From assembly GCA_963806045.1 (NCBI GenBank), contig CAWDWP010000016.1, positions 62,001 through 126,000 of the forward strand: DNA of 64,000 nucleotides, in the 5' to 3' direction. How positions within the stretch are numbered: position 1 is the first letter of the stretch; every line of letters starts with the position of its first letter. Positions 35,837-44,486 of the stretch are shown here, piece after piece. The notes under the pieces are model-generated. The model was given only the letters and a program-made list of their open reading frames with translations, had not been told where the DNA came from and ran no database searches. The position numbers and the translations under genes were made by a program. Source of the DNA: DATCHW01 sp963806045 (lineage in GTDB: Bacteria > Bacteroidota > Ignavibacteria > Tepidaquicellales > Tepidaquicellaceae).

Positions 35837-36616
35837 TCATTTATTAATTTTTATTTTAGCATCACCAAGATAAGCTTCTATAACTTTTGGATCGTTTTGA
35901 ATATCCGAAGGATTTCCTTCAGCAATTTTTTTGCCATATTCCAAAACAAATATCCTTTCACAAACTCCCATTACCACACTCATATCGTGCTCTATCAATA
36001 ATATGGTTATATCAAACTTACTTATAAGACTTTTTATCAAACTCATTAAATCATGTTTTTCTGTCGGGTTCATTCCTGCCGCCGGTTCATCGAGTAAAAG
36101 CAGTTTAGGTGAGGTTGCCAGAGCTCTAACTATCTCAAGTTTTCTTTGCTGTCCATAAGGCAATGACTTCGCCATCTCATCTTTATATTTTAATAGGTCG
36201 AACATTTCCATCAATTCGTCTATTTTATCATCAATGATATTTTCCTCTTTATGAAAACCACCAAGCTGTAATATTGAAGAAAAATAACCTGAATTTAATC
36301 TTGAGACAAATGAGACTTTTATGTTGTCTCTGGTTGAGAGACTATTAAAAAGACGAATATTCTGAAATGTTCTGCAAATTCCTTGTTTGGTGATATCATA
36401 AGTTTTTTTTCCAATCAAACTTTTTCCTTCGAACAGAATATCACCTTTCGTTGGAGTATATACGCCCGTAATCATATTAAATACAGTAGTTTTGCCGGCA
36501 CCGTTGGGTCCTATCATACCAACCAATTCGTTTTTGTTGACAGATGCAATTAAATCATCAACACAAACAAGACCACCAAACTGCATCGTACAATTATTTA
36601 TTTCTAACAGTGACAA
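35837..36616 (-). CDS. livG: Branched-chain amino acid ABC transporter ATP-binding protein LivG
   Basis: This 259-residue ATPase has Walker A GPNGAGKTT, then FNMITGVYTPTKGDI and GICRTFQNIRLF (typical of LivG). The signature LPYGQQRKLEIVRAL and Walker B LLLLDEPAAGMNPTE follow. The gene sits one base after the livM stop and four before livF. Confidence 0.94.
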   Translation of the reverse strand: MSLLEINNCTMQFGGLVCVDDLIASVNKNELVGMIGPNGAGKTTVFNMITGVYTPTKGDILFEGKSLIGKKTYDITKQGICRTFQNIRLFNSLSTRDNIKVSFVSRLNSGYFSSILQLGGFHKEENIIDDKIDELMEMFDLLKYKDEMAKSLPYGQQRKLEIVRALATSPKLLLLDEPAAGMNPTEKHDLMSLIKSLISKFDITILLIEHDMSVVMGVCERIFVLEYGKKIAEGNPSDIQNDPKVIEAYLGDAKIKINK

Positions 36617-36617
36617 A

Positions 36618-37661
36618 TTATATTTTCTTTGCTTTTCGAAGTTTTAATTTTAATCCGAATAAACCCTGCGGACGCGTTAACATCATAATAATCAGTACCA
36701 GTGCATATAATATCATTCTGTATTCCTGAACACCTCTTAATAATTCCGGTAGTAATGTCAATATTATTGCTGCGATTATAGAACCTGTTATACTCCCCAT
36801 TCCGCCAACAATAACCATTACAACTATTTCTACAGACTTAAGAAAATTAAATTCTTCGGGAATTAAAGAAGTATTAAAATGTCCATAAAGTGAACCTGCT
36901 ACACCGGCAAAAAATGCTCCGGTTACAAATGCAATTACTTTAAATTTTGTTGTATTGATACCCATAGATTCTGCGGCAACCTCGTCATCTTTAACTGCCA
37001 GAAATCCTCTTCCATAAGTCGAATTTATTAAACTATAGATAAAATAAACGATAAAGATTACCACCGAGAATGTCCAGAAGAAATTTGTGTATTTTGGAAC
37101 ATTATAAACTGCAAAACTTTCATTCAGACCTTCGATGAGTTGAGGACTTTTCAACCCACTGCTATAAACATAAACCCTGCTAAATCCCTGTGAAGCGCCT
37201 ACTACATCAAGTCCCTGGATTATCACCCTTATTATTTCTCCAAAGCCGAGTGTTGTTATAGCCAGATAATCTCCTTTCAATCTAAGAGAAGGAACCCCAA
37301 CTATAAAACCTGCTATTGCGGCTCCAAAACCGGCACTTAATAAAAGGAAAATAAACGTGATAGTACTACCAAATGCTTCAGTACCGAATGTTCTTTGGAA
37401 AAAAGGAGCAAAATAAGTAGATAAAGCTAAAGATAAATACCCTCCGATTGCCATAAATCCTGCATGACCCAATGAAAATTGTCCGGTAAACCCATTAATT
37501 AAATTCAGACTGGATGCAAGAATTATATTTATCCCGATATATATTATTAGACGGAAATAGAAGGTATCGATTGAAGATTCAAAAAGGCTAATAACGAATA
37601 CTAATACAATGGAAATGACAAAGAAAACTTTATTTTTATGGTTGATAAAAATAGGAATCAG
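36618..37661 (-). CDS. livM: Branched-chain amino acid ABC transporter permease LivM, start uncertain
   Basis: This multi-spanning permease has the LivM core GQFSLGHAGFMAIGGYLS, PSLRLKGDYLAITTLGFGEI, ESMGINTTKFKVIAF and VGGMGSITGSIIAA. The first standard start in frame is TTG 37472, but that would cut into the conserved core. The frame stays open upstream to 37664 and encodes the expected preceding helices (RLIIYIGINIILASSLNLIN). No ATG, GTG or TTG lies in this part. The ATG at 37676 is in frame but followed by AAT then TAA. CTG 37661 is the first near-cognate codon. A nonsense change or sequence error at 37665-37667 would explain this. The partner permease LivH and a binding protein are not adjacent. 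Confidence 0.85.
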   Translation of the reverse strand: MIPIFINHKNKVFFVISIVLVFVISLFESSIDTFYFRLIIYIGINIILASSLNLINGFTGQFSLGHAGFMAIGGYLSLALSTYFAPFFQRTFGTEAFGSTITFIFLLLSAGFGAAIAGFIVGVPSLRLKGDYLAITTLGFGEIIRVIIQGLDVVGASQGFSRVYVYSSGLKSPQLIEGLNESFAVYNVPKYTNFFWTFSVVIFIVYFIYSLINSTYGRGFLAVKDDEVAAESMGINTTKFKVIAFVTGAFFAGVAGSLYGHFNTSLIPEEFNFLKSVEIVVMVIVGGMGSITGSIIAAIILTLLPELLRGVQEYRMILYALVLIIMMLTRPQGLFGLKLKLRKAKKI

Positions 37662-37688
37662 GATTTAATTTACCATTATACCAATTTG

Positions 37689-37762
37689 TGGGCGATTAAG
37701 GATTCGAACCTCAGACCCCTTCGGTGTAAACGAAGTGCTCTAACCAACTGAGCTAATCGCCC
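37689..37762 (-). tRNA. tRNA-Val (anticodon TAC)
   Basis: Read on the minus strand, the acceptor stem GGGCGAT/ATCGCCC, D arm GCTC...GAGC, anticodon arm CTTCG-TTTACAC-CGAAG and T arm with GGTTCGAATCC are all present. The anticodon TAC reads Val codons. The discriminator is A and CCA is not encoded. Confidence 0.97.
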
Positions 37763-37921
37763 TATAAGAATGAATACAAAAATATCATTAATTATGCTTA
37801 ATTTCAAACCAGTTTTAATACATTTGAAATCAACCGAAGGCTGCTTTTCAATTGCTTTGAATATGCAATTTAATATCAGTATATTTTCTAAATTTTCAAA
37901 GAAAAGGAGTAAATTTTTAAT

Positions 37922-38965
37922 ATGGTTAATAAATCCAGAAGAGTTTTATTAGTAATATTGATTGCAGTTTTACCATTACTTTATATGAATTGCGGGAAAA
38001 AAGAAGCAGACATCAAAGATGATAAGAAAACCAAACCCGCGGATAATTCTGAATTAATAAAAACCGATGAAAAAGGAAATGTAAGAGTTGATTTGAAACT
38101 AAAACCGAAAGTTGGAGATATTTTCAAATATAAAATGGTCAAGAGTTCTTCAGAATCGAGTGCTGATGCATCAAAACCGGACATCAAGATGTCACAAGAA
38201 CAAACTGAAGTTTATTACTATACTCAGGAAGTAACTGAAGTAAATGAATCAGGAATCGTTACACTTAAGATGAAATATGATAGCGTAGGTGTTACGGTCA
38301 AAGAATCTGACAGTAAAGATACAAAAACAGTAGTTTATAATTCAAATGTTAAAGACAGCGTCAGCTCTATGAAAGACTTCCTGGTATATAATAATATGAT
38401 TGGGAATTATTTCAAAATAAGAGTAAGTGCAAATAATGAATTCTTAGAACCTTATGAATTAGAAGCGATATATGATAAATTATTCAAAGAACTGGGAGAT
38501 ACCATCACACAACAAACAAAGGATGCGATTAAGGAAAGCTTAAAAACTTCCTTAAAGGACGTATTAACCGGTCAATATCAGGAATTCCCGAAAAACGAAG
38601 TTCCAAAAGATTCAAGCTGGACATTAACAAAGACTTCAGACAATCCTCCTTTCAGATTTAAAAACATTGTCAGCTATAAAGTGAGTGATGTCCAAAAAAC
38701 AGACGGGCAAAATATAGTCACCATCGATGGGAAATTAGATATTGAATTTATTGATAAAGATTATAAAACTAAAGAAGGCTCGATGAAGATAGAAGATGTA
38801 AATGCAGGAGGTACAGGAACTATGAAATTTAATTTTTCAAAAGGCTGTATGATTAAAAAGGAAACCTTGCAAAGTGTAAAAATGACAGCGAGGATTTCAT
38901 CAAGGGGACAATCCATGAAAACAATCAGGGAAACATCTTTAAAGCTAAACGTTGACTTATTATAA
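37922..38965 (+). CDS. Putative lipoprotein, DUF6263-like
   Basis: The 347-residue protein has a hydrophobic N-terminus ending in LYMNCGKK, a loose lipobox with Cys about residue 25, followed by a charged linker rich in Lys and Asp. It is probably anchored in the membrane by lipid. The remainder is a beta-rich domain (KLKPKVGDIFKYKMVK, QEVTEVNESGIVTLKMKYD) resembling the DUF6263 family, whose role is unknown. It precedes upp by 20 bases but no functional link is evident. Confidence 0.65.
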   Translation: MVNKSRRVLLVILIAVLPLLYMNCGKKEADIKDDKKTKPADNSELIKTDEKGNVRVDLKLKPKVGDIFKYKMVKSSSESSADASKPDIKMSQEQTEVYYYTQEVTEVNESGIVTLKMKYDSVGVTVKESDSKDTKTVVYNSNVKDSVSSMKDFLVYNNMIGNYFKIRVSANNEFLEPYELEAIYDKLFKELGDTITQQTKDAIKESLKTSLKDVLTGQYQEFPKNEVPKDSSWTLTKTSDNPPFRFKNIVSYKVSDVQKTDGQNIVTIDGKLDIEFIDKDYKTKEGSMKIEDVNAGGTGTMKFNFSKGCMIKKETLQSVKMTARISSRGQSMKTIRETSLKLNVDLL

Positions 38966-38985
38966 TATAATAGTTTTTTAAAAAT

Positions 38986-39630
38986 ATGATAAACATTCAA
39001 GTTTCAAAGCACCCATTAATAGCACATTATCTGACAAATTTAAGAGATAAAAAAACAGATATTGTTAGTTTTAAAGCTAATTTAGAAAGAATATCGTACC
39101 TGCTGGCAGCCGAAGTATATGAAGATTTAATGACCGAAAATAAAATAATTCTTACACCCCTTAAAAAATCAAAAGGGCAAAAAATAAAGACAAAAGTCGT
39201 AATTCTTCCTATATTAAGAGCAGGACTTGGCTTAACGGAAGGATTCAGAAATTTATTTCCGAATGCAATTGTCAGCCACATAGGGTTATACCGTGACGAA
39301 GAATCTCTTAAACCAATCAAATATTATTTTAAGTTTCCAAACATTAAAGATAAAAAAAATGTTAAAGTGATTGTTCTGGATCCTATGATTGCAACGGGCG
39401 GAAGTATAATGTTTACACTGGAATACCTTTTAAATATGAATATTCTGGACATCAATGTAGTTTCTCTGATATGTGCTCCAGAAGGAATTACGGCAATTGA
39501 AAAAAGATTTGGAAGCAGTGACAAAAAACATATAAAATTATTTACCTGTAATATCGATGAAAAGCTTAACGAAAAAGGTTACATCATTCCCGGGCTTGGA
39601 GATGCAGGAGACAGATTGTTTGGTACTTAA
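38986..39630 (+). CDS. upp: Uracil phosphoribosyltransferase
   Basis: This 214-residue salvage enzyme makes UMP from uracil and PRPP. It has the conserved RAGLGLTEGFRNLFPNA, HIGLYRDEESLKP, the PRPP-binding loop VIVLDPMIATGGS, and the C-terminal uracil-binding GYIIPGLGDAGDRLFGT. Length is normal. It precedes the RelA/SpoT gene by 22 bases. Confidence 0.95.
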   Translation: MINIQVSKHPLIAHYLTNLRDKKTDIVSFKANLERISYLLAAEVYEDLMTENKIILTPLKKSKGQKIKTKVVILPILRAGLGLTEGFRNLFPNAIVSHIGLYRDEESLKPIKYYFKFPNIKDKKNVKVIVLDPMIATGGSIMFTLEYLLNMNILDINVVSLICAPEGITAIEKRFGSSDKKHIKLFTCNIDEKLNEKGYIIPGLGDAGDRLFGT

Positions 39631-39652
39631 CACGGGTAAATATTTTTGAAAA

Positions 39653-41878
39653 ATGTTAAGCAATTATTATAAGAAAAAGCTTGATGAACTGCTTTTAAAC
39701 TGCAGGAAAAACCTTCCATCAAACAAGATAAAGGAAGAAATAATCTCGAAAGCATTCAAGTTTGCCCTTGAAGCTCATAAAAATGACAAGCGGGCTTCCG
39801 GAGAGCCGTATTTTTCTCACCCATATGAAGTTGCTTTAATAGTTGCTAAAGAAATCCCCCTCGATGATACTTCTGTAACTGCGGCTCTGTTGCATGACGT
39901 TGTTGAAGATACAAAATTTACGATAAAAGACTTAAGAGAAGAATTCGGAAATGAAATTGCTGAAATCGTAGATGGCGCCACAAAAATAGAAGGAATTTTT
40001 GATAACTATGAATTAAAACAAATAGAATCCTACAAGAAACTTCTCTTGTCAATGACATCCGATATCAGAGTGATGCTTGTAAAATTTGCGGACAGACTTC
40101 ATAATTTGAGAACTCTTGAATTTCTTCCCGAAAATAAAAGAATGAGGTTATCCCAGGAAACATTAGATATTTATGCTCCTTTTGCACACAGATTTGGGTT
40201 ATCAAATGTCAAATCTGAGTTAGAAGATTTATCTTTCAAATATCTGAACAAACAAACTTACGAAGAGATTTCTCAGAAGCTTAAAGAGAAAAAGAGAGAA
40301 CGGGAAAGATTAATCAAGAAATTCATTGAGCCCATAAAAGAAAGATTAAAGGAAGAAAATTATAAATTCGAGATTTATGGCAGAGCAAAATCTATATATA
40401 GTATATACTGGAAATTAAATTTAAGAGCAAAATCAATCGATGAAATATATGATTTGTTTGCTGTCAGAATAATTCTCGATACTGAACATAAGAATGATTG
40501 TTTTTCTGTTTACGGAATATGTTCCGAAATATATATTCCGGTTCCGGAAAGATTTAAAGATTATATTTCCCTTCCTAAGCAAAACGGATATCAATCTATC
40601 CACACCACCCTTGTGAGCAAGGAAGGTAAAATGGTGGAAGTACAGATACGAACTAAGGATATGCATGAAATAGCCGAGAAAGGAGTTGCCGCACACTGGA
40701 AATATAAAGAAAATACAAACATAGACGACAAGAACCTTGAATACTGGATGCAATGGATAAGGGATACTTTTGAAAATACCGCTAAAGACGAAGAGACCTC
40801 GACCCAACTGATAGAAAATTTTAAAATGAATTTATATCAGGATGAAATTTATTGTTTTACCCCAAAAGGCGAACTTAAAATTCTCCCAGCAGGTGCAACC
40901 CCCGTTGACTTTGCATTTGAAATCCATACAGAAGTGGGAATGAGATGCATCGGAGCAAAAGTAAACGGAAAAATTGTCAATCTTGATTCGAAATTAACAA
41001 GCGGAAATCAGGTTGAAATAATTACATCAAAAACTCCCAAACCCAAGAAAGACTGGGAGAAATTTGTAATAACTCATAAAGCAAGGTCTGATATAAAGAA
41101 ATACTTCAATATAGAAAAGAGAAAGTTTATTGCAACAGGGAAAGAACTTCTTGACAAGAAAATAAAAAAACTTAAAATTCATATAAACGATGATACTTTA
41201 TTGAAGATAGTTCAAAAACTAAAATTTAAAGATTTAAGTGTTTTTTATTATGAAACAGGTAAAGATGAGAGTAAGCTGGAAGAACTGATAGAAATAATTT
41301 CCGACAAAAATAAAATCCAACAATTAGAAACTACGGTTGATAAATTACAACCAGTAGCTTCGACCGATACAGAAAACTTTAATAAATTCATTTCTGAAGC
41401 AAGAGCAGCCGATACGGGAATTTCTTTAGGTATGGCAGGCGAACTTGAAAAAATGACAGGATTAAAATATGAATATGCTAAATGCTGCAATCCGATTCCC
41501 GGTGATGAGGTGATTGGTTTCATTACATTTAATGAAGGGATAAAAATACACAGACGCAACTGCAAGAATATACTTAACTTATACCTGCACGAGCCAAACA
41601 GGATTATCGAAATCAACTGGGGAGAAACGGAAAAAGGTGAATTCTCAGGAGGTATAAAAATTATCGGAGAAGACAGACCGGGACTTATCAAAGATATTAC
41701 TTCGGTTATTTCCAAAAATTTTAATGTCAATATCAGAAGCATAAATGTAAATACGAAAGGGGCAATGTTTGAAGGAACATTAATCCTTACAGTTGAAAAT
41801 CTAAAGCAATTAATATCGATAATTGATAAAATAAATTCTCAGTCCGGGGTGTTAAGTGCAACCAGATTTGAAGAATGA
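39653..41878 (+). CDS. Bifunctional (p)ppGpp synthetase/hydrolase (RelA/SpoT)
   Basis: This 741-residue alarmone enzyme has the HD hydrolase domain (ALLHDVVEDT, KFADRLHNLRTLEFLP), the synthetase domain (YGRAKSIYSIYWK, LPKQNGYQSIHTT, VEVQIRTKDMHEIAE), a TGS domain (DEIYCFTPKGELKILP), a zinc-finger-like segment (YAKCCNPIPGDEV) and a C-terminal ACT domain (IKIIGEDRPGLIKDI). The HD motif is intact, so both activities are expected, as in Rel/SpoT enzymes. It is the only member in this window. Its presence near a HipBST-like locus is noteworthy because HipA-type toxins act through tRNA charging and can trigger (p)ppGpp. Confidence 0.95.
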   Translation: MLSNYYKKKLDELLLNCRKNLPSNKIKEEIISKAFKFALEAHKNDKRASGEPYFSHPYEVALIVAKEIPLDDTSVTAALLHDVVEDTKFTIKDLREEFGNEIAEIVDGATKIEGIFDNYELKQIESYKKLLLSMTSDIRVMLVKFADRLHNLRTLEFLPENKRMRLSQETLDIYAPFAHRFGLSNVKSELEDLSFKYLNKQTYEEISQKLKEKKRERERLIKKFIEPIKERLKEENYKFEIYGRAKSIYSIYWKLNLRAKSIDEIYDLFAVRIILDTEHKNDCFSVYGICSEIYIPVPERFKDYISLPKQNGYQSIHTTLVSKEGKMVEVQIRTKDMHEIAEKGVAAHWKYKENTNIDDKNLEYWMQWIRDTFENTAKDEETSTQLIENFKMNLYQDEIYCFTPKGELKILPAGATPVDFAFEIHTEVGMRCIGAKVNGKIVNLDSKLTSGNQVEIITSKTPKPKKDWEKFVITHKARSDIKKYFNIEKRKFIATGKELLDKKIKKLKIHINDDTLLKIVQKLKFKDLSVFYYETGKDESKLEELIEIISDKNKIQQLETTVDKLQPVASTDTENFNKFISEARAADTGISLGMAGELEKMTGLKYEYAKCCNPIPGDEVIGFITFNEGIKIHRRNCKNILNLYLHEPNRIIEINWGETEKGEFSGGIKIIGEDRPGLIKDITSVISKNFNVNIRSINVNTKGAMFEGTLILTVENLKQLISIIDKINSQSGVLSATRFEE

Positions 41879-41885
41879 TATAAAC

Positions 41886-42066
41886 AATTAATAATTAGTA
41901 ATTAATAATTCAGGAAAGTAAAACCCTCCCAACGAGATGGAGGGCAGGCGTCAAACGTGAGACGTGAGACATAATAATTAGTCAGTAATAATTGAATACA
42001 AATATAATTGTATACACTCTAAACACTCTAATCACTCTATACGCTCAATGTACTCTATGCATTCTA
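41886..42066. repeat. Intergenic repeat patch with a 9-bp-period array
   Basis: The 200 bases between the RelA/SpoT and acpS genes hold several short repeats and no gene. AATTAATAATT occurs twice (41886-41896, 41900-41910). CCCTCC/GGAGGG can pair (41924-41929, 41939-41944). GTGAGAC is tandem near 41957-41970. A 9-base-period array runs 42013-42066: TACACTCTA, AACACTCTA, ATCACTCTA, TACGCTCAA, TGTACTCTA, TGCATTCTA. The function is unknown. Confidence 0.7.
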
Positions 42067-42078
42067 TTAACTATTTCA

Positions 42079-42441
42079 CTATTCCTCACAAGTTACGACA
42101 GCACAAGCATATTCATCGGTATGAGAAATACTTATATGATATTTATATTTCGAATAGTCATTTTCTTTAATATGAGTTATATAAGGCTTTCCTCTATTAT
42201 CATTTAGAATCTCAATATCTTTCCAGCCAAAATCTTTTGAGATACCTGTTCCAATGGATTTAGAATAAGCTTCTTTGGCTGCAAATCTTCCAGCAAAATG
42301 AGGATACGATTTCGAATATGATTTACAATAATTTATTTCGTTATCAGTGAATATCCTTTGAAAAAATTTTTCTCCGAATTTTTCCGATATATTTCGTATC
42401 CTTTTAATATCGATTATATCAATTCCAATTCCTTTAATCAT
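42079..42441 (-). CDS. acpS: Holo-[acyl-carrier-protein] synthase
   Basis: This 120-residue enzyme transfers 4'-phosphopantetheine from CoA to acyl carrier protein. It has the Mg-binding GIGIDIIDIKRI near the start and the catalytic FAAKEAYSKSIGTG, with the C-terminal HISISHTDEYACAVV. Length is typical of the AcpS type. Its start overlaps the stop of the HAD gene by four bases (ATGA type). Confidence 0.94.
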   Translation of the reverse strand: MIKGIGIDIIDIKRIRNISEKFGEKFFQRIFTDNEINYCKSYSKSYPHFAGRFAAKEAYSKSIGTGISKDFGWKDIEILNDNRGKPYITHIKENDYSKYKYHISISHTDEYACAVVTCEE

Positions 42442-43124
42442 TTAATTTTATTTTCTTTTTTAATTATTTCGATTAACTCAGAAATACTATTAATATCATA
42501 ATCCGAACCCGGATGAACAGTATTAAATGTATCTCCGTATCTTGCAAACACCGTCTTCATGCCAACTGCTTTAGCTCCTACCATATCTCTTTCAGCCCAA
42601 TCCCCTATCATAAGACATTCTTCGGCTTTCAGATTGAGTTTTTCAAGAGCAAGATTAAACGGAACGGCTGATGGTTTTTTCTCTCTGGCTTCATCATAAG
42701 TGATTACAACGTCAAAAAGATGCTGAAAGTTTATATAAGAAAGTCTTAACCAGGCTTCCTTTGATGGAGCATCCGATACTACTGCTAATTTCAGACCCAA
42801 TTTAATTAGTTCAATAAGAGTAGGAAAAACGTTAGGGTAAGGTTTTAATGCAGCTTCACGCGCGGTTCTGTATGCTACAATTCCCGCTGATATGATTTTA
42901 TAATTAACTTCACCATATTGGTCATGAAGAAATTCATCGAATATCTGCTGATACTCAATTCCTTCCCTGTCATAAATATCTTTGATTTTCTTAATAGCAT
43001 CCTCAAAAGATATTTCCATCCCGGCATCTATCATCGCGTAAACCGCTGCTTCAACGGCTCTTTTCTTCATTAACATGAAATCGACCAAGGTATTATCTAA
43101 ATCAAATATTATTGCTTTAATCAT
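42438..43124 (-). CDS. HAD-superfamily hydrolase
   Basis: This 228-residue HAD phosphatase has motif I DLDNTLVD (Asp nucleophile), motif II VVSDAPS, a Lys in the REKKPSAVPF segment, and motif IV IGDWAERDMVGAKAVGM. The helical cap is of type C1. It resembles phosphoglycolate phosphatase/YjjG-type enzymes, but the substrate cannot be told. It sits between folC (six-base gap) and acpS (overlap), an evident operon. Confidence 0.85.
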   Translation of the reverse strand: MIKAIIFDLDNTLVDFMLMKKRAVEAAVYAMIDAGMEISFEDAIKKIKDIYDREGIEYQQIFDEFLHDQYGEVNYKIISAGIVAYRTAREAALKPYPNVFPTLIELIKLGLKLAVVSDAPSKEAWLRLSYINFQHLFDVVITYDEAREKKPSAVPFNLALEKLNLKAEECLMIGDWAERDMVGAKAVGMKTVFARYGDTFNTVHPGSDYDINSISELIEIIKKENKIK

Positions 43125-43130
43125 AATGTT

Positions 43131-44432
43131 TTAATATAAGTTCAATTTAGTAACTTTTAAGAAATCACTCACTACAAAAAATGAGCCTGTCACTAAAAGT
43201 AAATCCTTTGTTTTTATTCTTATTTTAATTTTTCCATATGCTTCATTTAAGGAAAATGTCAGCATTGATTTATTTTTATTCCCAAAATCATTATATAATA
43301 AAACCGGGTCCAATGCCCTTTTATACCTGGCTTTAGTGAAAACAATAAAGGCATTGAGACCTTTCAATATTTTCAGGCAATCTAAATAATTTTTCTCTTT
43401 CATAATTCCGAAGATTACAAACAATTTTCTATATTTAATATTATCCAAATTATCCGCAAGGTTTTTAATAGCTTCAGCATTATGTGAAACATCTACAATT
43501 ATTTTAGGTTTTTCCGATACTTGCTGGAATCTTCCAAAAAACTTTGAGTTTATTCTCAGATTTTTAAAGCCGTTACGTATTTCAGTCAAATTAAATTTTA
43601 AATTTTCAATTTGTTGAATTTCTGAGAGAGCTGTCAGAACTGTTGCTATATTTCTCAGTTGATATTTACCAATAATAGGCGAGAAAATATTTTTAAGTGA
43701 GAAGAATTTATTAAATGCCTGAAAATGAATCCCGTTGGAGTCTTGACCAAGCAAAGTGGGTTTAATAAATTTATCAGAAAAAATAATTTTAGAATTTTTT
43801 CTTTTAGCATTTAAAGTGAATACTTGCTTAATATCATTCTTAACTTTACCGATAATACAAGGGGTGTTATTTTTAATTATTCCGGCTTTCTCATTTGCAA
43901 TACTGTTAAGAGTGTTACCAAGATATTCTGTATGGTCAATAGATATGCCTGTAATTACAGAAATAATTGGTTTTAAAATATTTGTGGAATCCAGTCTTCC
44001 ACCAAGGCCGGTTTCTATAACAGCATAATTAACTTTTTTAAATCGAAAATATTCAAAAGCCATTGCAGTCGAAACTTCGAAAAAGCTGATATCTAAATTT
44101 TTAATGAATTGGAAAATTTTATTAGTGAAATCAAGAATGAATTTCTTAGAAATATATTCGCTATTTACTATAATTCTTTCCCTATAATCAAGAATATGGG
44201 GAGAAGTATAGAGACCTGTTTTAAAACCTTTTTCAATCAAAATAGAATTAATGATAGAAGCAACTGACCCTTTACCATTAGTTCCGGCAATATGAATTGA
44301 TTTGAATGAATTTTGAGGATTGTTAAGAAATTTCAGAATAGATTTAATGTTAATTAAATCATATTTCACCCCGGCTCTCTCTAATCCAAACAAATATTCA
44401 ACGCAATCATTATATTTTGTAAATCTCATCAT
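43131..44432 (-). CDS. folC: Bifunctional folylpolyglutamate/dihydrofolate synthase
   Basis: This 433-residue Mur-ligase-family enzyme adds glutamate to folates. It has the P-loop HIAGTNGKGSVASII, ETGLGGRLDSTN, the SIDHTEYLGNTL metal-binding stretch and VDVSHNAEAI in the C-terminal domain. Length is normal. It is the first gene of folC-HAD-acpS. Start ATG 44429 is possible as the second Met. Confidence 0.93.
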   Translation of the reverse strand: MMRFTKYNDCVEYLFGLERAGVKYDLINIKSILKFLNNPQNSFKSIHIAGTNGKGSVASIINSILIEKGFKTGLYTSPHILDYRERIIVNSEYISKKFILDFTNKIFQFIKNLDISFFEVSTAMAFEYFRFKKVNYAVIETGLGGRLDSTNILKPIISVITGISIDHTEYLGNTLNSIANEKAGIIKNNTPCIIGKVKNDIKQVFTLNAKRKNSKIIFSDKFIKPTLLGQDSNGIHFQAFNKFFSLKNIFSPIIGKYQLRNIATVLTALSEIQQIENLKFNLTEIRNGFKNLRINSKFFGRFQQVSEKPKIIVDVSHNAEAIKNLADNLDNIKYRKLFVIFGIMKEKNYLDCLKILKGLNAFIVFTKARYKRALDPVLLYNDFGNKNKSMLTFSLNEAYGKIKIRIKTKDLLLVTGSFFVVSDFLKVTKLNLY

Positions 44433-44486
44433 TAATATTTTTCAAATCAGAATTATAATTATTAAAATAATCTAGAAAGTATTTAT

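Noticed and set aside
41924..41944. CCCTCC/GGAGGG stem as a terminator for the RelA/SpoT gene
   Set aside because: No T-run follows and the loop is nine bases. It lies in a patch of short repeats, so I list it only as part of that repeat region.
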